DNA from: Anaerolineae bacterium
Lineage (GTDB): Bacteria > Chloroflexota > Anaerolineae > Anaerolineales > Anaerolineaceae
Assembly (NCBI GenBank): GCA_011176685.1
Contig: DUED01000049.1
Span: 1-47,888 of the forward strand
Length of the DNA stretch: 47,888 nt
Direction of reading: 5' to 3'
Position 1 is the first letter of the stretch. Each line of letters opens with the position of its first letter. Shown one piece after another: positions 25,608-34,860 of the stretch. The position numbers and the translations under genes are program-made. The notes under the pieces are model-generated. The model was not told the DNA's origin, did not search any database, and worked only from the letters and a program-made list of their open reading frames with translations.

Positions 25608-26951
25608 TTAATGATATTGCAATGAGCTACCGCCAATAAATTCTCGTATCACTGAGTCCCTTGGCACAATGGAATCATCTTCGACTGCTACAATCTTCTT
25701 AAGAAATGCGTAAACTCGAGAAGCACGCTCAAAGGCATCTTCCCGCAATGAATCACCTTTGTACTTTTTTACCCAATCACTAAAATGTTTAATTAGCTTG
25801 GGCTGGTAGATAGACAACTCATATGGCATAGCACTATTAATGATGTAATTTGCCCGATTGATGTTTGGAATAATATTGCGCATTTCGCTGGAGCGCACAT
25901 AATGCCAGTGAGTTAAAGTCTTTTCCGGATCATAAGACCTATAAGCTGCGTCGCGCAACATGCGCCGCATTAAACGAATATCCGTCCAGCGCACGTATTT
26001 GCCTTCATCATCCTTCATCTGCAGCAATGGTTCAAGATAAAGCTTGAACTTCTGTTGTTCTTCGACATCTTTGGTCATTGCCGGATACAAACCATGTAAA
26101 CTATCGATCAGAATAATTTCATTTTTTCCAAGTCTCATGGTGGTTTTATCAGCGCTCCGTTTTCCAGTTTTGAAGTCATAGTAAGGGATGTTCACTTCCT
26201 TACCATTAATCAACTTTGCAAGATGCTCGTTAATTAATTCCAGGTCCAATGCCTGCGGGGCTTCGAAGTCGTAATCACCAAATTCATCCTTGGGATGATC
26301 CTCCAAATCAAAGAAATAATTATCCACATTCAATGTGACCAGTTTGATACCCATTTGTTTAAGAGACTTACCCAGTTTAATGGTTGTAGTGGTTTTACCA
26401 GAAGAAGAGGGGCCCGAGATCAATACTATTCTCAACATATTTCTGCGTTCACCGATCATTTTAGCGGCAATCTTGATATCTTCTTCGTAAAATATCTCGG
26501 AATCACGGATAATGTCACAAATTTCGCCTTTCTTAACCCGCCAGTTATACTTTTCGATGGTATGGATATCTCGCGAAGCCGCCCAGTCCAGTATCTGCCA
26601 GATCTTTGCCCAGGGAATATTATTAGAGTGTTGGATGGCTTGCACTTCACGCCTACGTCGCATGCGAGCACGTTCATCGCGGTATAAAATGAAAGCTTTT
26701 GCCACTTTAGCATGCCCATTTTCGATCAGGATCTTTTCAACCGCATCCTGAATTTCCTCAACGCTAGAGACATGACCTGCTGGCAGGTTCTTCTCAAGAT
26801 ACGCAACAACCTGTAGGGTCAATTGTTCTGCCATGCTGCGGTCTCTTCCGCCAACTGCAACCGCTGAGCGATAGATGGCATTTGTGATACGCCCCGGGGT
26901 AAAAGGCACTTTCGCCCCGCTACGTTTTATGACGTATTGAAATTCTCCCAT
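25608..26951 (-). CDS. ATP-cone domain fused to a uridine kinase-like P-loop kinase
   Basis: Residues 1-95 form an ATP-cone (VIKRSGAKVPFTPGRITNAIYRSA, then VEEIQDAVEKILIENGH), the nucleotide-sensing module known from ribonucleotide reductase and NrdR. After a basic linker, residues from 173 on are a P-loop kinase of the uridine kinase/phosphoribulokinase group with Walker A GPSSSGKT (180-187), the segment LNVDNYFFD, and a Walker-B-like IILIDSLHGLYP. It may phosphorylate uridine or another nucleoside, with the cone sensing ATP or dATP. That coupling is inferred. The 447 residues are about twice the length of a plain Udk. Confidence 0.85.
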   Translation of the reverse strand: MGEFQYVIKRSGAKVPFTPGRITNAIYRSAVAVGGRDRSMAEQLTLQVVAYLEKNLPAGHVSSVEEIQDAVEKILIENGHAKVAKAFILYRDERARMRRRREVQAIQHSNNIPWAKIWQILDWAASRDIHTIEKYNWRVKKGEICDIIRDSEIFYEEDIKIAAKMIGERRNMLRIVLISGPSSSGKTTTTIKLGKSLKQMGIKLVTLNVDNYFFDLEDHPKDEFGDYDFEAPQALDLELINEHLAKLINGKEVNIPYYDFKTGKRSADKTTMRLGKNEIILIDSLHGLYPAMTKDVEEQQKFKLYLEPLLQMKDDEGKYVRWTDIRLMRRMLRDAAYRSYDPEKTLTHWHYVRSSEMRNIIPNINRANYIINSAMPYELSIYQPKLIKHFSDWVKKYKGDSLREDAFERASRVYAFLKKIVAVEDDSIVPRDSVIREFIGGSSLQYH

Positions 26952-27036
26952 TACTTTCTCGCTTTAATAGGTTTTTTCCTAGCATTAATTATTATCTTGA
27001 GCCAACTATATTATAGCAAGGTGGGCATCAACTTGA

Positions 27037-27990
27037 TTACACAGTTTCAGTTCTAGAAGAATGATATTGTGCCAGATGCTCTTCAAGCTTCATCCCTTTA
27101 TAGTTTTTTTTACTATATACGCAGATCATCACTGAACCGATAACTATGGCAGCCAACCCAATGAAACCTGCCTCAGGACCAAAAGCCCCACCAGTCATTA
27201 CTATTGGCCCTGATTGCTGGATTTCAATCATCCTTGGGAACGTTCTAATACCACTCACCGGGAATCCAAAAACTGGACCCTGAAAAATATTCCAGGTAAT
27301 ATGAAGACCAATAGGAATAGCCAGCTCGCCAGTCAATAGAAACCCCAGAGCAAGAAAAATCCCATTCAAGGATAAATTAACAGTGCTGACCAGGGAAGTA
27401 TTGGGATTCATGGCATGAAGAATACCAAAAATGACCGATGACAAGAGCATAGCTACAAGCAAGGCAGTTCTGGCATGTTTTTGGTGAAGATTACAACCCT
27501 CAGCCAGATTACGCAGCAGATAACCGCGCATCAGCATTTCTTCACAGAAGCCAATACAAATGAAAAGAGGCAGTGTTTTGAACAAACTCAGAGTAAATAT
27601 TTCTCCTATTGGAAAGCTTCTAAAGAATCCTTTAATCTGAATCCAACCCAGTGATAGCTCAGTTGTAAAAATTGCCGCTATTAAAAGTGCTCCTAAACCC
27701 AATCCAAATATGAAATCTTTCAGCCATCTGCGGTTGATATGAAATCCAAAATCCGAGAAACTGCGCCGATCTAATAATTTACCACCTACATAAAGCATAA
27801 GACAAACACAGAGAAATTCCACCACGGTTGCAGTAAGATGTAAAGGTGTATTAGCAGGAAGGATAAAGGTTGACAAGAAAGCAAACAGCAACGTGACAAG
27901 TGTATAGACACAAAAAAATACCAGTAAACGCCAAAAGGTGCGCAGGCGTTTTTGCTCTTTATTCCAAAAGACTAATCCAATTTTATGCAT
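27037..27990 (-). CDS. CPBP-family intramembrane metalloprotease
   Basis: The 317-residue product has about eight membrane spans and the three motifs of the CPBP (Rce1-like) family: EEMLMR with Glu150-Glu151 and Arg155, FGILHAMNP with His192, and HITWN with His230. These residues bind a water or metal and cut protein near the membrane. In bacteria family members serve in bacteriocin immunity or envelope processing, and the role here is unknown. It lies 14 bases after the tandem ThyX-like gene and looks like the last gene of the nusA operon. Confidence 0.85.
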   Translation of the reverse strand: MHKIGLVFWNKEQKRLRTFWRLLVFFCVYTLVTLLFAFLSTFILPANTPLHLTATVVEFLCVCLMLYVGGKLLDRRSFSDFGFHINRRWLKDFIFGLGLGALLIAAIFTTELSLGWIQIKGFFRSFPIGEIFTLSLFKTLPLFICIGFCEEMLMRGYLLRNLAEGCNLHQKHARTALLVAMLLSSVIFGILHAMNPNTSLVSTVNLSLNGIFLALGFLLTGELAIPIGLHITWNIFQGPVFGFPVSGIRTFPRMIEIQQSGPIVMTGGAFGPEAGFIGLAAIVIGSVMICVYSKKNYKGMKLEEHLAQYHSSRTETV

Positions 27991-28004
27991 AGCGGGTTTT
28001 TACT

Positions 28005-29429
28005 CTAGATTTGTACAAAATACATATTTTCAATCTCCTGCCATGTCTCCTCTGAGCATGTGGTTAGATACTTTTTAAATAGAGAGGAGCGCTGGCAAAC
28101 TTCCTCTGCTATGCGACAAGCGACCCGTCGCATGGCAAAATGGGCATTCGGCGCACTGCGTAGTTTTATCAGGTGCATTGCTGTGCGGAAATTAAGAGTT
28201 GCCAGCACACGACGGTTGAAACCATTCGGTACAATATAAGCAGCTATGTCAGGATTGAAGGTAAAAAATTCCTCATATACTTCCTGCACCTCATCCATCA
28301 CTCGGCGGTACTGTTTTTCCAATCCAGCAGTATGTATCAGTTTGGGAATAGCATATCCCAAGCGAGCAGTAAGTCGTTGCGGTGTCTGGGTCATCATTCT
28401 ATGGCGTTTAAATTCAAAATAAGCACCCTGATCGAGAAGAATATCGAAGGTTAACCAACTGTGCTCCAATTCCCGTAAAGGGACATCATGTTCCCCACAA
28501 TTTTCCAATAAATTTTTAACGATCCCCTGTTTTTGTTCGAAGGAGAATTGTTCCATTGCACTTTGAGACTGCGCATAACTCATTTCATTGAACCTGTAAA
28601 GCAACGCAACAAAAATGCGTTCTTCGTACTCTGCGTCAAAATGTATTACATGGCACCAATCCTTGCCTTGCTGCTGGTCTATGTTTTTTGTTCGGTTTAT
28701 TTGCGTCATAAATATACGTACGCGCTTAAGGCAAGTATTTTCATCAGCGTACTTAACCAAAGTAGGCAATTTGCACTGTGCAATGGATTTGATCTCCTCG
28801 CCCATTTCCCGAACTTCCAGCAGTGGATGTGAAAGCATTTTACGTAAGGCATTTACCAGAGCACGAGCGTTGATAGTCACTCCCACATTAGCCAATGAAG
28901 CGGCAGGCAGATAATAGCGGCAAACATCCATACAATTGGTGTGTACTCTACGTTGCCACCCTTTATCGCTTTCACTTGTTCGTCTGTTCATTTCTTGTCT
29001 GGCGGTTTCTTTGAGAATTGGCAAAGCTTCCTGGTACGCCCTGAAAAGCATCTGACAGGTAGCCCGGTACAATTTTTCTAACGGGTGACGTTTTAATTCG
29101 GCAGGGACATAAAAGCTGGTTGCATCCCATACTTGATAACGCGATGATTTTTCTGTATAAGAAGCCAGGCGATTGGATTCTAAAGTCTCAACTGCCAATC
29201 GAGAGATATTTTCAATGGCTATATGCAATATCGCGTGCTCCGCTACGGAAGCGTGCCCAAATTCCAGTACCCATTTTTGGTGGAATTCTGAACTTTTTTC
29301 ATCAGTGAGCTCAGCAGCGATTTCATGAAATGTGTTGGGGGATCGGGAGGTTTTTGCAAATATGACTGCTATGGTCTCTGGACTTAATTTTTTTGAATCA
29401 AGCAGATAAATGTTTCTCTTTGATAACAT
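28005..29429 (-). CDS. Tandem ThyX-like protein (two flavin-dependent thymidylate synthase-like domains)
   Basis: ThyX makes dTMP using FAD and folate, usually as a 220-250-residue subunit in a tetramer. This 474-residue protein contains two ThyX-like halves. The first (1-225) has GHASVAEHA (58-66) and LASYTEKSSRY (88-98), the second half of the ThyX motif, but with Ser85-Asn86-Arg87 in place of RHR. The second (260-474) has intact RHR at 342-344 followed by MMTQTPQRLTAR instead of the usual S..S.RY. Both have the C-terminal N.R...L..R helix. The two halves seem to share one motif between them. Catalysis is unproven. The start codon lies within the end of ribF. Confidence 0.8.
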   Translation of the reverse strand: MLSKRNIYLLDSKKLSPETIAVIFAKTSRSPNTFHEIAAELTDEKSSEFHQKWVLEFGHASVAEHAILHIAIENISRLAVETLESNRLASYTEKSSRYQVWDATSFYVPAELKRHPLEKLYRATCQMLFRAYQEALPILKETARQEMNRRTSESDKGWQRRVHTNCMDVCRYYLPAASLANVGVTINARALVNALRKMLSHPLLEVREMGEEIKSIAQCKLPTLVKYADENTCLKRVRIFMTQINRTKNIDQQQGKDWCHVIHFDAEYEERIFVALLYRFNEMSYAQSQSAMEQFSFEQKQGIVKNLLENCGEHDVPLRELEHSWLTFDILLDQGAYFEFKRHRMMTQTPQRLTARLGYAIPKLIHTAGLEKQYRRVMDEVQEVYEEFFTFNPDIAAYIVPNGFNRRVLATLNFRTAMHLIKLRSAPNAHFAMRRVACRIAEEVCQRSSLFKKYLTTCSEETWQEIENMYFVQI

Positions 29430-30333
29430 GTGTTAAGATCTCCCGTGATCTTTGGATATCCTGGTGAATCTGGTTCATAAGTGCATTAGCCGAATCAAAT
29501 TTATTTTCTGGACGTAACCTGCAAATGAATTCAAGATTGAGTTGTTTGCCATAAAAATCCTCTTTCCAATCCAGCAAGTAAGCTTCCGTCGTTCGGATTG
29601 AAGTTTTTTGATAAAAAGTCGGACGAGTGCCAATATTGACGATTGCCCCTCTTTGATTTTTGCCAATGTGAGCAATAGCCACATATACACCTTGGGCAGG
29701 AAGTAATTTTCGCTGCCACGTTGATATATTTGCGGTGGGTATACCAAGCTTTTTCCCTCTGCCATCACCATGCATGACTTTACCCAGGATAGAATAATGA
29801 CGTCCTAATATCAACGCAGCCCTTTTAACATCGCCTCTCTTTAAAAGATTCCGAATTTGGCTTGAGGAGACCCGCTTTTTAGATTCAAAAATGGGAACCT
29901 GTTTGACAACATTGAAATCCAAATCTTTCCCTAGAGATTCTAAGGTGTGGATGTCCCCTTCGCGGTTTACGCCAAAATGAAAATCAGATCCGACCAATAT
30001 ATTGGTAAACTGCAAATTTGTATGAAGTTGATGAATGAATTCCCTTGCTCGTGTCTTTGCTAGTTCTTGATCAAATGGTAAGGTGCGCAGTAGATCAATT
30101 CCCAAGTTATAGATTAATTGCTCTTTTTCTTCGGGGGTTGTTAGATAATAAGCTTCCTGAATCTTTTTTAGGAATACAGCTGGATTGGGAAAGAAGGTGA
30201 TTAAAACTGTGTGTGATCCATCTGCATGCGCATTTTCTACAAGATTAGAAATAATCCTCTGATGGCCAAGATGTATGCCATCAAAGGATCCAATGGTTAT
30301 CCAAAATTTTTTACCTGCTTTCTTGGATCTCAC
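29398..30333 (-). CDS. ribF: Bifunctional riboflavin kinase/FAD synthetase
   Basis: RibF converts riboflavin to FMN and then to FAD. The 311-residue product has the nucleotidyltransferase opening TIGSFDGIHLGHQRII and the SSSQIRNLLKRGDV segment near the domain border. The C-terminal kinase part has GKVMHGDGRGKKLGIPTANI and ...VNIGTRPTFY. Length is normal. It follows truB by seven bases and overlaps the ThyX-like gene by 32 bases, placing FAD supply next to a protein whose family uses FAD. Confidence 0.95.
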   Translation of the reverse strand: MRSKKAGKKFWITIGSFDGIHLGHQRIISNLVENAHADGSHTVLITFFPNPAVFLKKIQEAYYLTTPEEKEQLIYNLGIDLLRTLPFDQELAKTRAREFIHQLHTNLQFTNILVGSDFHFGVNREGDIHTLESLGKDLDFNVVKQVPIFESKKRVSSSQIRNLLKRGDVKRAALILGRHYSILGKVMHGDGRGKKLGIPTANISTWQRKLLPAQGVYVAIAHIGKNQRGAIVNIGTRPTFYQKTSIRTTEAYLLDWKEDFYGKQLNLEFICRLRPENKFDSANALMNQIHQDIQRSREILTHVIKEKHLSA

Positions 30334-30340
30334 CTTGCAA

Positions 30341-31249
30341 TTATGTGAAAAATACTTTCCGCGGTTGGAATTCTTCAGTTTCAGTATCGAAATCCATCAG
30401 GGCAACCAATTCACCCTGTTCAGTAATAGCACGCACCATCACACCCGCCTCTCCCTCACCATGGATGCGGTGCCCGTGGCGGACAGCTTCTACTTCCTCC
30501 GGATTGAGTATTATCGATGGCCAATCAGCCAGTGCTTCTGCCGCTGGAATGAGATATTTATACCAGGTTCCGTCTTCAAATGCCTCTTTCAATTTTCGTA
30601 AGGGGATTGAGTCGCGCAAAGAAAACCTTCCGCTCTTCATGCGTATTAAGCCAGTTAGCATACCGCCACAACCGAGTTTTTCTCCCAGATCATTAGCCAG
30701 GGAACGCACATAAGTACCCGAAGAACAATGCACATCAATAACTGCATCAGGCGGATTCCATTCGACAAGTTCAAGACTATGCACTTTAATGATCCGCGGT
30801 TCAAGCTCCACTTTTTCCCCTTTGCGTGCCAGTTCATAAGCCCTGTGACCTCTGATCTTAATAGCAGAATGAGGTGGTGGAACCTGTTTGATTTCTCCTA
30901 CAAAGCCTTGAAGCGCTTCTTCTAATTGTGTTCTTGTCACTTCTACTGGTAACGTGCCAGTGGTAGTGCCATCTCCATCATAAGTATCTGTTCGCTCTCC
31001 AAGGTGAATCATTGCCTGATAGCGCTTATCCTCTGCTGAAATATATTCACTTAGACGTACAGCCGGACCTATTAGGACAATAAGTACTCCAGATGCACGC
31101 GGATCGAGCGTACCAGTGTGACCTGCCCTGCGAATATTTGTACCTCTGCGGACGACCTGTACTACATCATGCGAGGTCATTCCGGTTGGCTTATCAATAA
31201 TGAGTACACCAGACACAGTGTCCCGCATTTGTTTTTTTTGATCATTCAT
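30341..31249 (-). CDS. truB: tRNA pseudouridine(55) synthase TruB
   Basis: TruB makes pseudouridine 55 in the T loop of tRNAs. The 302-residue product has GVLIIDKPTGMTSHDVV near the start and the catalytic motif GHTGTLDPRASGVL containing the active aspartate, then KRYQAMIHLGERTDTYDGDG. The end has a C-terminal domain with the usual PUA-like layout. I take ATG 31249 as the start because GGGAG lies eight bases upstream; a GTG five codons earlier is not supported. The position after nrnA in the nusA operon is typical. Confidence 0.96.
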   Translation of the reverse strand: MNDQKKQMRDTVSGVLIIDKPTGMTSHDVVQVVRRGTNIRRAGHTGTLDPRASGVLIVLIGPAVRLSEYISAEDKRYQAMIHLGERTDTYDGDGTTTGTLPVEVTRTQLEEALQGFVGEIKQVPPPHSAIKIRGHRAYELARKGEKVELEPRIIKVHSLELVEWNPPDAVIDVHCSSGTYVRSLANDLGEKLGCGGMLTGLIRMKSGRFSLRDSIPLRKLKEAFEDGTWYKYLIPAAEALADWPSIILNPEEVEAVRHGHRIHGEGEAGVMVRAITEQGELVALMDFDTETEEFQPRKVFFT

Positions 31250-31267
31250 TCTATATACTCCCACTTT

Positions 31268-32236
31268 TTATAAATTTTGCTCAATAAATAAATGTGTGGC
31301 TTGCAGCACTTTCTCCTGAGCGATTATTATATCTAACTGCAACTCTGCTCCCGCTGCAGCGGGATGACCCCCGCCGCCAAATTGCTGTGCTATCTTTGCC
31401 ACGTCTAATTTCGTTCTAGAACGCCAACTTACTTTCACATTCTTGGGGCTCTGTTCATTAAAAAGTATGGAAATATCACAATCTGCGATGCTGCTGAGAA
31501 CATTTGTAAGGTCAGCATCGTCTTTACCATGATATCCTGCTTTCCTGCGGTCTTCCAACATAATTGATGTATAAATCAGTTGATCCTCTTTGTGTAATCT
31601 GCTGAGAGCAAATCCCCATAAAAGACAAGCTTGCATAGTATGATCAGATAATGCTTTTCTATATATATCAGTGATATCCGCTCCTTGTTCCATTAAGTCA
31701 GCTGCTAACCGCAATACCTTTGAAGAGGTATTGATAGTACTGAATCCTATTGTATCCGTGATAATGCCCATTAAGAATGCATTGGCAACAGAAGGATTTA
31801 GATCATAACCCCATTGGGGAAGATGCTCTGCTAGCATTGCGGCTGTTGCAGCAGCTTTCGGATCAACTAAATTAATGCGGGCATATCGTTCATTAGTAAT
31901 ATGATGATCAATATTAATATCCGGCATTCTCCCTTTAAATAAAGAACCTATACGGCGCAAGTCAGAGCTATCCAGGATAATTGAGAGATCATAATTATCC
32001 TTAATCTCTTGTACAATGGATTCACTTCCCTTTAAAAACCGATAATTTTTTGGCAATCCGTCCATAAGCACCATTTGGATTTGCTTGCCCTTTGCTTTCA
32101 GCGTCAACCCCATACCAATCAGGGATCCTACAGCATCTCCATCCGGACGAATGTGAGAAACAAGCAAGATACTTCGGGAATCGTGAAGCATTCGCCTGAT
32201 GGAATTGTGAACCTGGGCATTGTCTTTATTAATCAT
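31268..32236 (-). CDS. nrnA: DHH/DHHA1 phosphoesterase, NrnA-like oligoribonuclease/pAp phosphatase
   Basis: NrnA-type enzymes degrade short RNA oligomers and pAp. The 322-residue product has SHIRPDGDAVGS near the N-terminus, the NIDHHITN motif, two further metal-binding aspartates, and the C-terminal DHHA1 motif QFGGGGHPAAAGAEL. Its place between rbfA and truB matches the conserved order seen in many Gram-positive and Chloroflexota genomes. It overlaps rbfA by eight bases. Confidence 0.92.
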   Translation of the reverse strand: MINKDNAQVHNSIRRMLHDSRSILLVSHIRPDGDAVGSLIGMGLTLKAKGKQIQMVLMDGLPKNYRFLKGSESIVQEIKDNYDLSIILDSSDLRRIGSLFKGRMPDINIDHHITNERYARINLVDPKAAATAAMLAEHLPQWGYDLNPSVANAFLMGIITDTIGFSTINTSSKVLRLAADLMEQGADITDIYRKALSDHTMQACLLWGFALSRLHKEDQLIYTSIMLEDRRKAGYHGKDDADLTNVLSSIADCDISILFNEQSPKNVKVSWRSRTKLDVAKIAQQFGGGGHPAAAGAELQLDIIIAQEKVLQATHLFIEQNL

Positions 32237-32600
32237 TCCCTTTACCTTCCTTTTCCTCTCTAATGGTGTTCAATATTTCTTCAATATGATCAGCACGTTC
32301 TGGAGTTGGATCCCAGTGAAAGCGCAGATGTGGAAAACTATGTAGTTGAATGTGGTTTGCCAGGACGCTTCGTAGAAACCCTCGGGCATTTTCAAGTCCT
32401 TGCAGAATTTCAGAAGCTCGCTGGCTGCCTTCAATCGCTGATACAAAAACGTTTGCAAAGGCTAGCTCGCGGTCAACGTTTACATCAGTAATATATATAT
32501 TAGCTAGGCGAGGGTCTTTTATCTCACCCATCACTAACATTCTCGAGAGATCCTGCTTGATGCGATCAGCGATGCGTTTTACTCTCATTAAAGATGGCAT
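32229..32600 (-). CDS. rbfA: 30S ribosome-binding factor A
   Basis: RbfA binds the 30S subunit and helps mature the 5' end of 16S rRNA. The 123-residue product opens MPSLMRVKRIADRIKQDLSRML and has the KH-like core with DPRLANIYITDVNVDRELAFANVFVSA cut into its usual strands, ending in HLRFHWDPTPERADHIEEIL. It follows infB and overlaps nrnA, the normal operon order. Confidence 0.95.
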   Translation of the reverse strand: MPSLMRVKRIADRIKQDLSRMLVMGEIKDPRLANIYITDVNVDRELAFANVFVSAIEGSQRASEILQGLENARGFLRSVLANHIQLHSFPHLRFHWDPTPERADHIEEILNTIREEKEGKGND

Positions 32601-32624
32601 TTTATTCCCGTATTTGGTCTTTTA

Positions 32625-34409
32625 CTATTGTGCTGCTACTTCTTCGATTAAATAGCACTCTAGAATATCTCCAACCTGAAAATCATTGAAACCCTTAATA
32701 CGAATGCCGCACTCAAAACCCTCTCGTACTTCACGTACGTTTTCTTTCTCGCGCCGCAATGATGCCACTTCGCCATCATATACCATTTCTTCATTTCGAA
32801 TAACACGCATCTTACCATTACGCTGGATTTCACCTTGGATTACTTTACAGCCCGCTATAGTACCAACTTTCGATGATGAGAAGAGAGCCAGCACTTCAGC
32901 GCGACCAGTAGTTTTCTCCTGCTCTTCCGGCTTCAACATACCTTTAAGGGCTTTTTCTATGTCCTCAATAAGACGGTAGATGATATCATATTTACGTATT
33001 AAAACACCTTCACTTTCTGCTAGTTTCTGAACGGCAGCACTTGCCTGGATGTTGAACCCAATAATTATTGCCTTGGAAGCGGAAGCGAGCATGATATCAT
33101 TCTCGCTAACATTACCAGTTTCAGCATGTAAGATGTTGATTTTGATTTCACTTTGGTCAATTTCGTTAAGAGATGAAACAATTGGTTCAAGTGAACCCTG
33201 TACATCTGCTTTAATGATTACATGTAGTTCATGAACTTTACCGTCTTTTACCCTACTGAAGATATTTTCCAAAGTCACCTGCTTTTTTGCAACTTTCTGT
33301 CGTTCGGCTTTTGATTTGCGCTCATTGACGATCGCGCGTGCCTCCCTTTCTGAATTGCAAACCTGAAAGAAATCACCCGCCTGTGGTACATTGCTAAGTC
33401 CCAGCACCTGTACAGGCATTGAGGGACCTGTGCTTTCGACCTTTTCTCCACGGAAGTTAAACATAGCGCGAATACGACCGCTAGCCATACCAGCTGCGAT
33501 AGCATCGCCTGTTTTGAGTGTTCCATTCTGAACTAATAAAGTAGCTACGATCCCTCTTGTACGCTCTACCTGCGATTCTATGACCGAACCAATTACTTTC
33601 CCACTCGGATTCGCCAGGATATCATTGTCCTCTGCAACTAGAATGATTGCTTCCAATAAATCCTCTACCCCAATTTTCTTTTTTGCAGAAACTGGAACAA
33701 TCAGGGTATCGCCGTCCCATTCATCTGATACCAAACCAATATCAGCCAGTTGCTTTTTAACAAGTTCTGGGTTGGCATCATCTAGGTCAATTTTATTTAG
33801 TGCCACAACCATTGGAACTCGTGCCGCACGGGCGTGTGCAATGGCTTCTCGTGTTTGAGGCATAACACCATCATTGGCAGCTACAACCAGCACAACAATA
33901 TCAGCGCCCTGTGCACCACGCGCTCGCATTGCAGTAAAAGCAGCATGACCAGGAGTATCCAGAAATGTGATTTTGTGGTCTTTGTGTTCAACTTGATAAG
34001 CGCCAGTGTGCTGCGTAATGCCGCCTGATTCACCGCTGGCAACATTTTCGTGCCGAATCGCATCCAGCAGTGTGGTCTTACCATGGTCAACATGTCCCAA
34101 TAAAGTAACTACTGGTGGGCGGACAACTAATTTCTTTGGATCTTCATCCTCAATTAGACGACGCCAAAGTGGGATTTCTCCCATCTCTTCTTCTGAGACT
34201 TCTGGAATTTCCAAACTTGCTTCAATCTCCAATTCAGCACAAACAACTGCAGCAGTATCAAAATCTATCATCTGATTGATATTTGCCATCACACCATTGG
34301 ACATTAAGATCTTTATAATGTCAATAGGACTGGTTTCAATTTTTCTTGCCAGATCCCGTACTGTTAATGTTGTGGGTAATTTAATCTCTTTCAAACAATC
34401 TTCACTCAT
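32625..34409 (-). CDS. infB: Translation initiation factor IF-2, compact form
   Basis: IF-2 is the GTPase that places initiator tRNA on the 30S subunit. The start at 34409 has GGAGG six bases upstream; the frame is open for 19 more codons that are not protein-like. The 594-residue product has an N-terminal IF2_N segment (VRDLARKIETSPIDIIKILMS cut short here), the G1 loop GHVDHGKT at 105-112, DTPGHAAF, NKID, and the C-terminal EF-Tu-like and C2 domains. The long repetitive N-terminal region of enterobacterial IF-2 is missing. Confidence 0.97.
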   Translation of the reverse strand: MSEDCLKEIKLPTTLTVRDLARKIETSPIDIIKILMSNGVMANINQMIDFDTAAVVCAELEIEASLEIPEVSEEEMGEIPLWRRLIEDEDPKKLVVRPPVVTLLGHVDHGKTTLLDAIRHENVASGESGGITQHTGAYQVEHKDHKITFLDTPGHAAFTAMRARGAQGADIVVLVVAANDGVMPQTREAIAHARAARVPMVVALNKIDLDDANPELVKKQLADIGLVSDEWDGDTLIVPVSAKKKIGVEDLLEAIILVAEDNDILANPSGKVIGSVIESQVERTRGIVATLLVQNGTLKTGDAIAAGMASGRIRAMFNFRGEKVESTGPSMPVQVLGLSNVPQAGDFFQVCNSEREARAIVNERKSKAERQKVAKKQVTLENIFSRVKDGKVHELHVIIKADVQGSLEPIVSSLNEIDQSEIKINILHAETGNVSENDIMLASASKAIIIGFNIQASAAVQKLAESEGVLIRKYDIIYRLIEDIEKALKGMLKPEEQEKTTGRAEVLALFSSSKVGTIAGCKVIQGEIQRNGKMRVIRNEEMVYDGEVASLRREKENVREVREGFECGIRIKGFNDFQVGDILECYLIEEVAAQ

Positions 34410-34544
34410 AAATAACCTCCAATAAGTGCTGCTTCCTTTTTGAATTATTCTGCACAGCTTCGGCAAGCTGGTTGGTGCTAATGATGAATTACGATCTCCT
34501 TAATGTTTAGAGTCCTTGAATAGCAATTTTACTTACCTACCTCA

Positions 34545-34841
34545 TTATTCTTCAGATGATTCCGGAATGTCCTGCATATATGTTTTCAGATAAACGATGT
34601 CCTGATTGGACAATTCAATTTTTAAGGTGCTTGCCAAGGCACCTTTGAGAGCTTGCGTCCAGCATTTGCGTTTTTTATGTAAATAAGCTCCTCTGCCTTT
34701 TTCTTTACCTGTCAGGTCTACTTGTACCCCTTCAGCAGTATGTACAATACGGATTAGCTCCCTTTTTGGAAGCACCTGCCTACAACCCACACAGGTACGC
34801 TGCGGAATATGTTTTCGTGGTCCTTTCCTTTTTTTTGACAC
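34545..34841 (-). CDS. ylxR: YlxR family RNA-binding protein (DUF448)
   Basis: The 98-residue product has the family hallmark RTCVGCRQVLPKRELIRIV, followed by DLTGKEKGRGAYLHKKRKC. YlxR proteins bind RNA and in some bacteria influence transcription or the RNase P complex. Here it lies between nusA and infB as usual; no ribosomal L7Ae-like gene (ylxQ) accompanies it. The basic N-terminus supports nucleic acid binding. Confidence 0.93.
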   Translation of the reverse strand: MSKKRKGPRKHIPQRTCVGCRQVLPKRELIRIVHTAEGVQVDLTGKEKGRGAYLHKKRKCWTQALKGALASTLKIELSNQDIVYLKTYMQDIPESSEE

Positions 34842-34860
34842 TTATATTTATATAGTTATC

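Noticed and set aside
26295-26719. A 130-residue plus-strand frame within the ATP-cone/kinase gene
   Set aside because: It is the complement of a well-supported gene and has no start signal.
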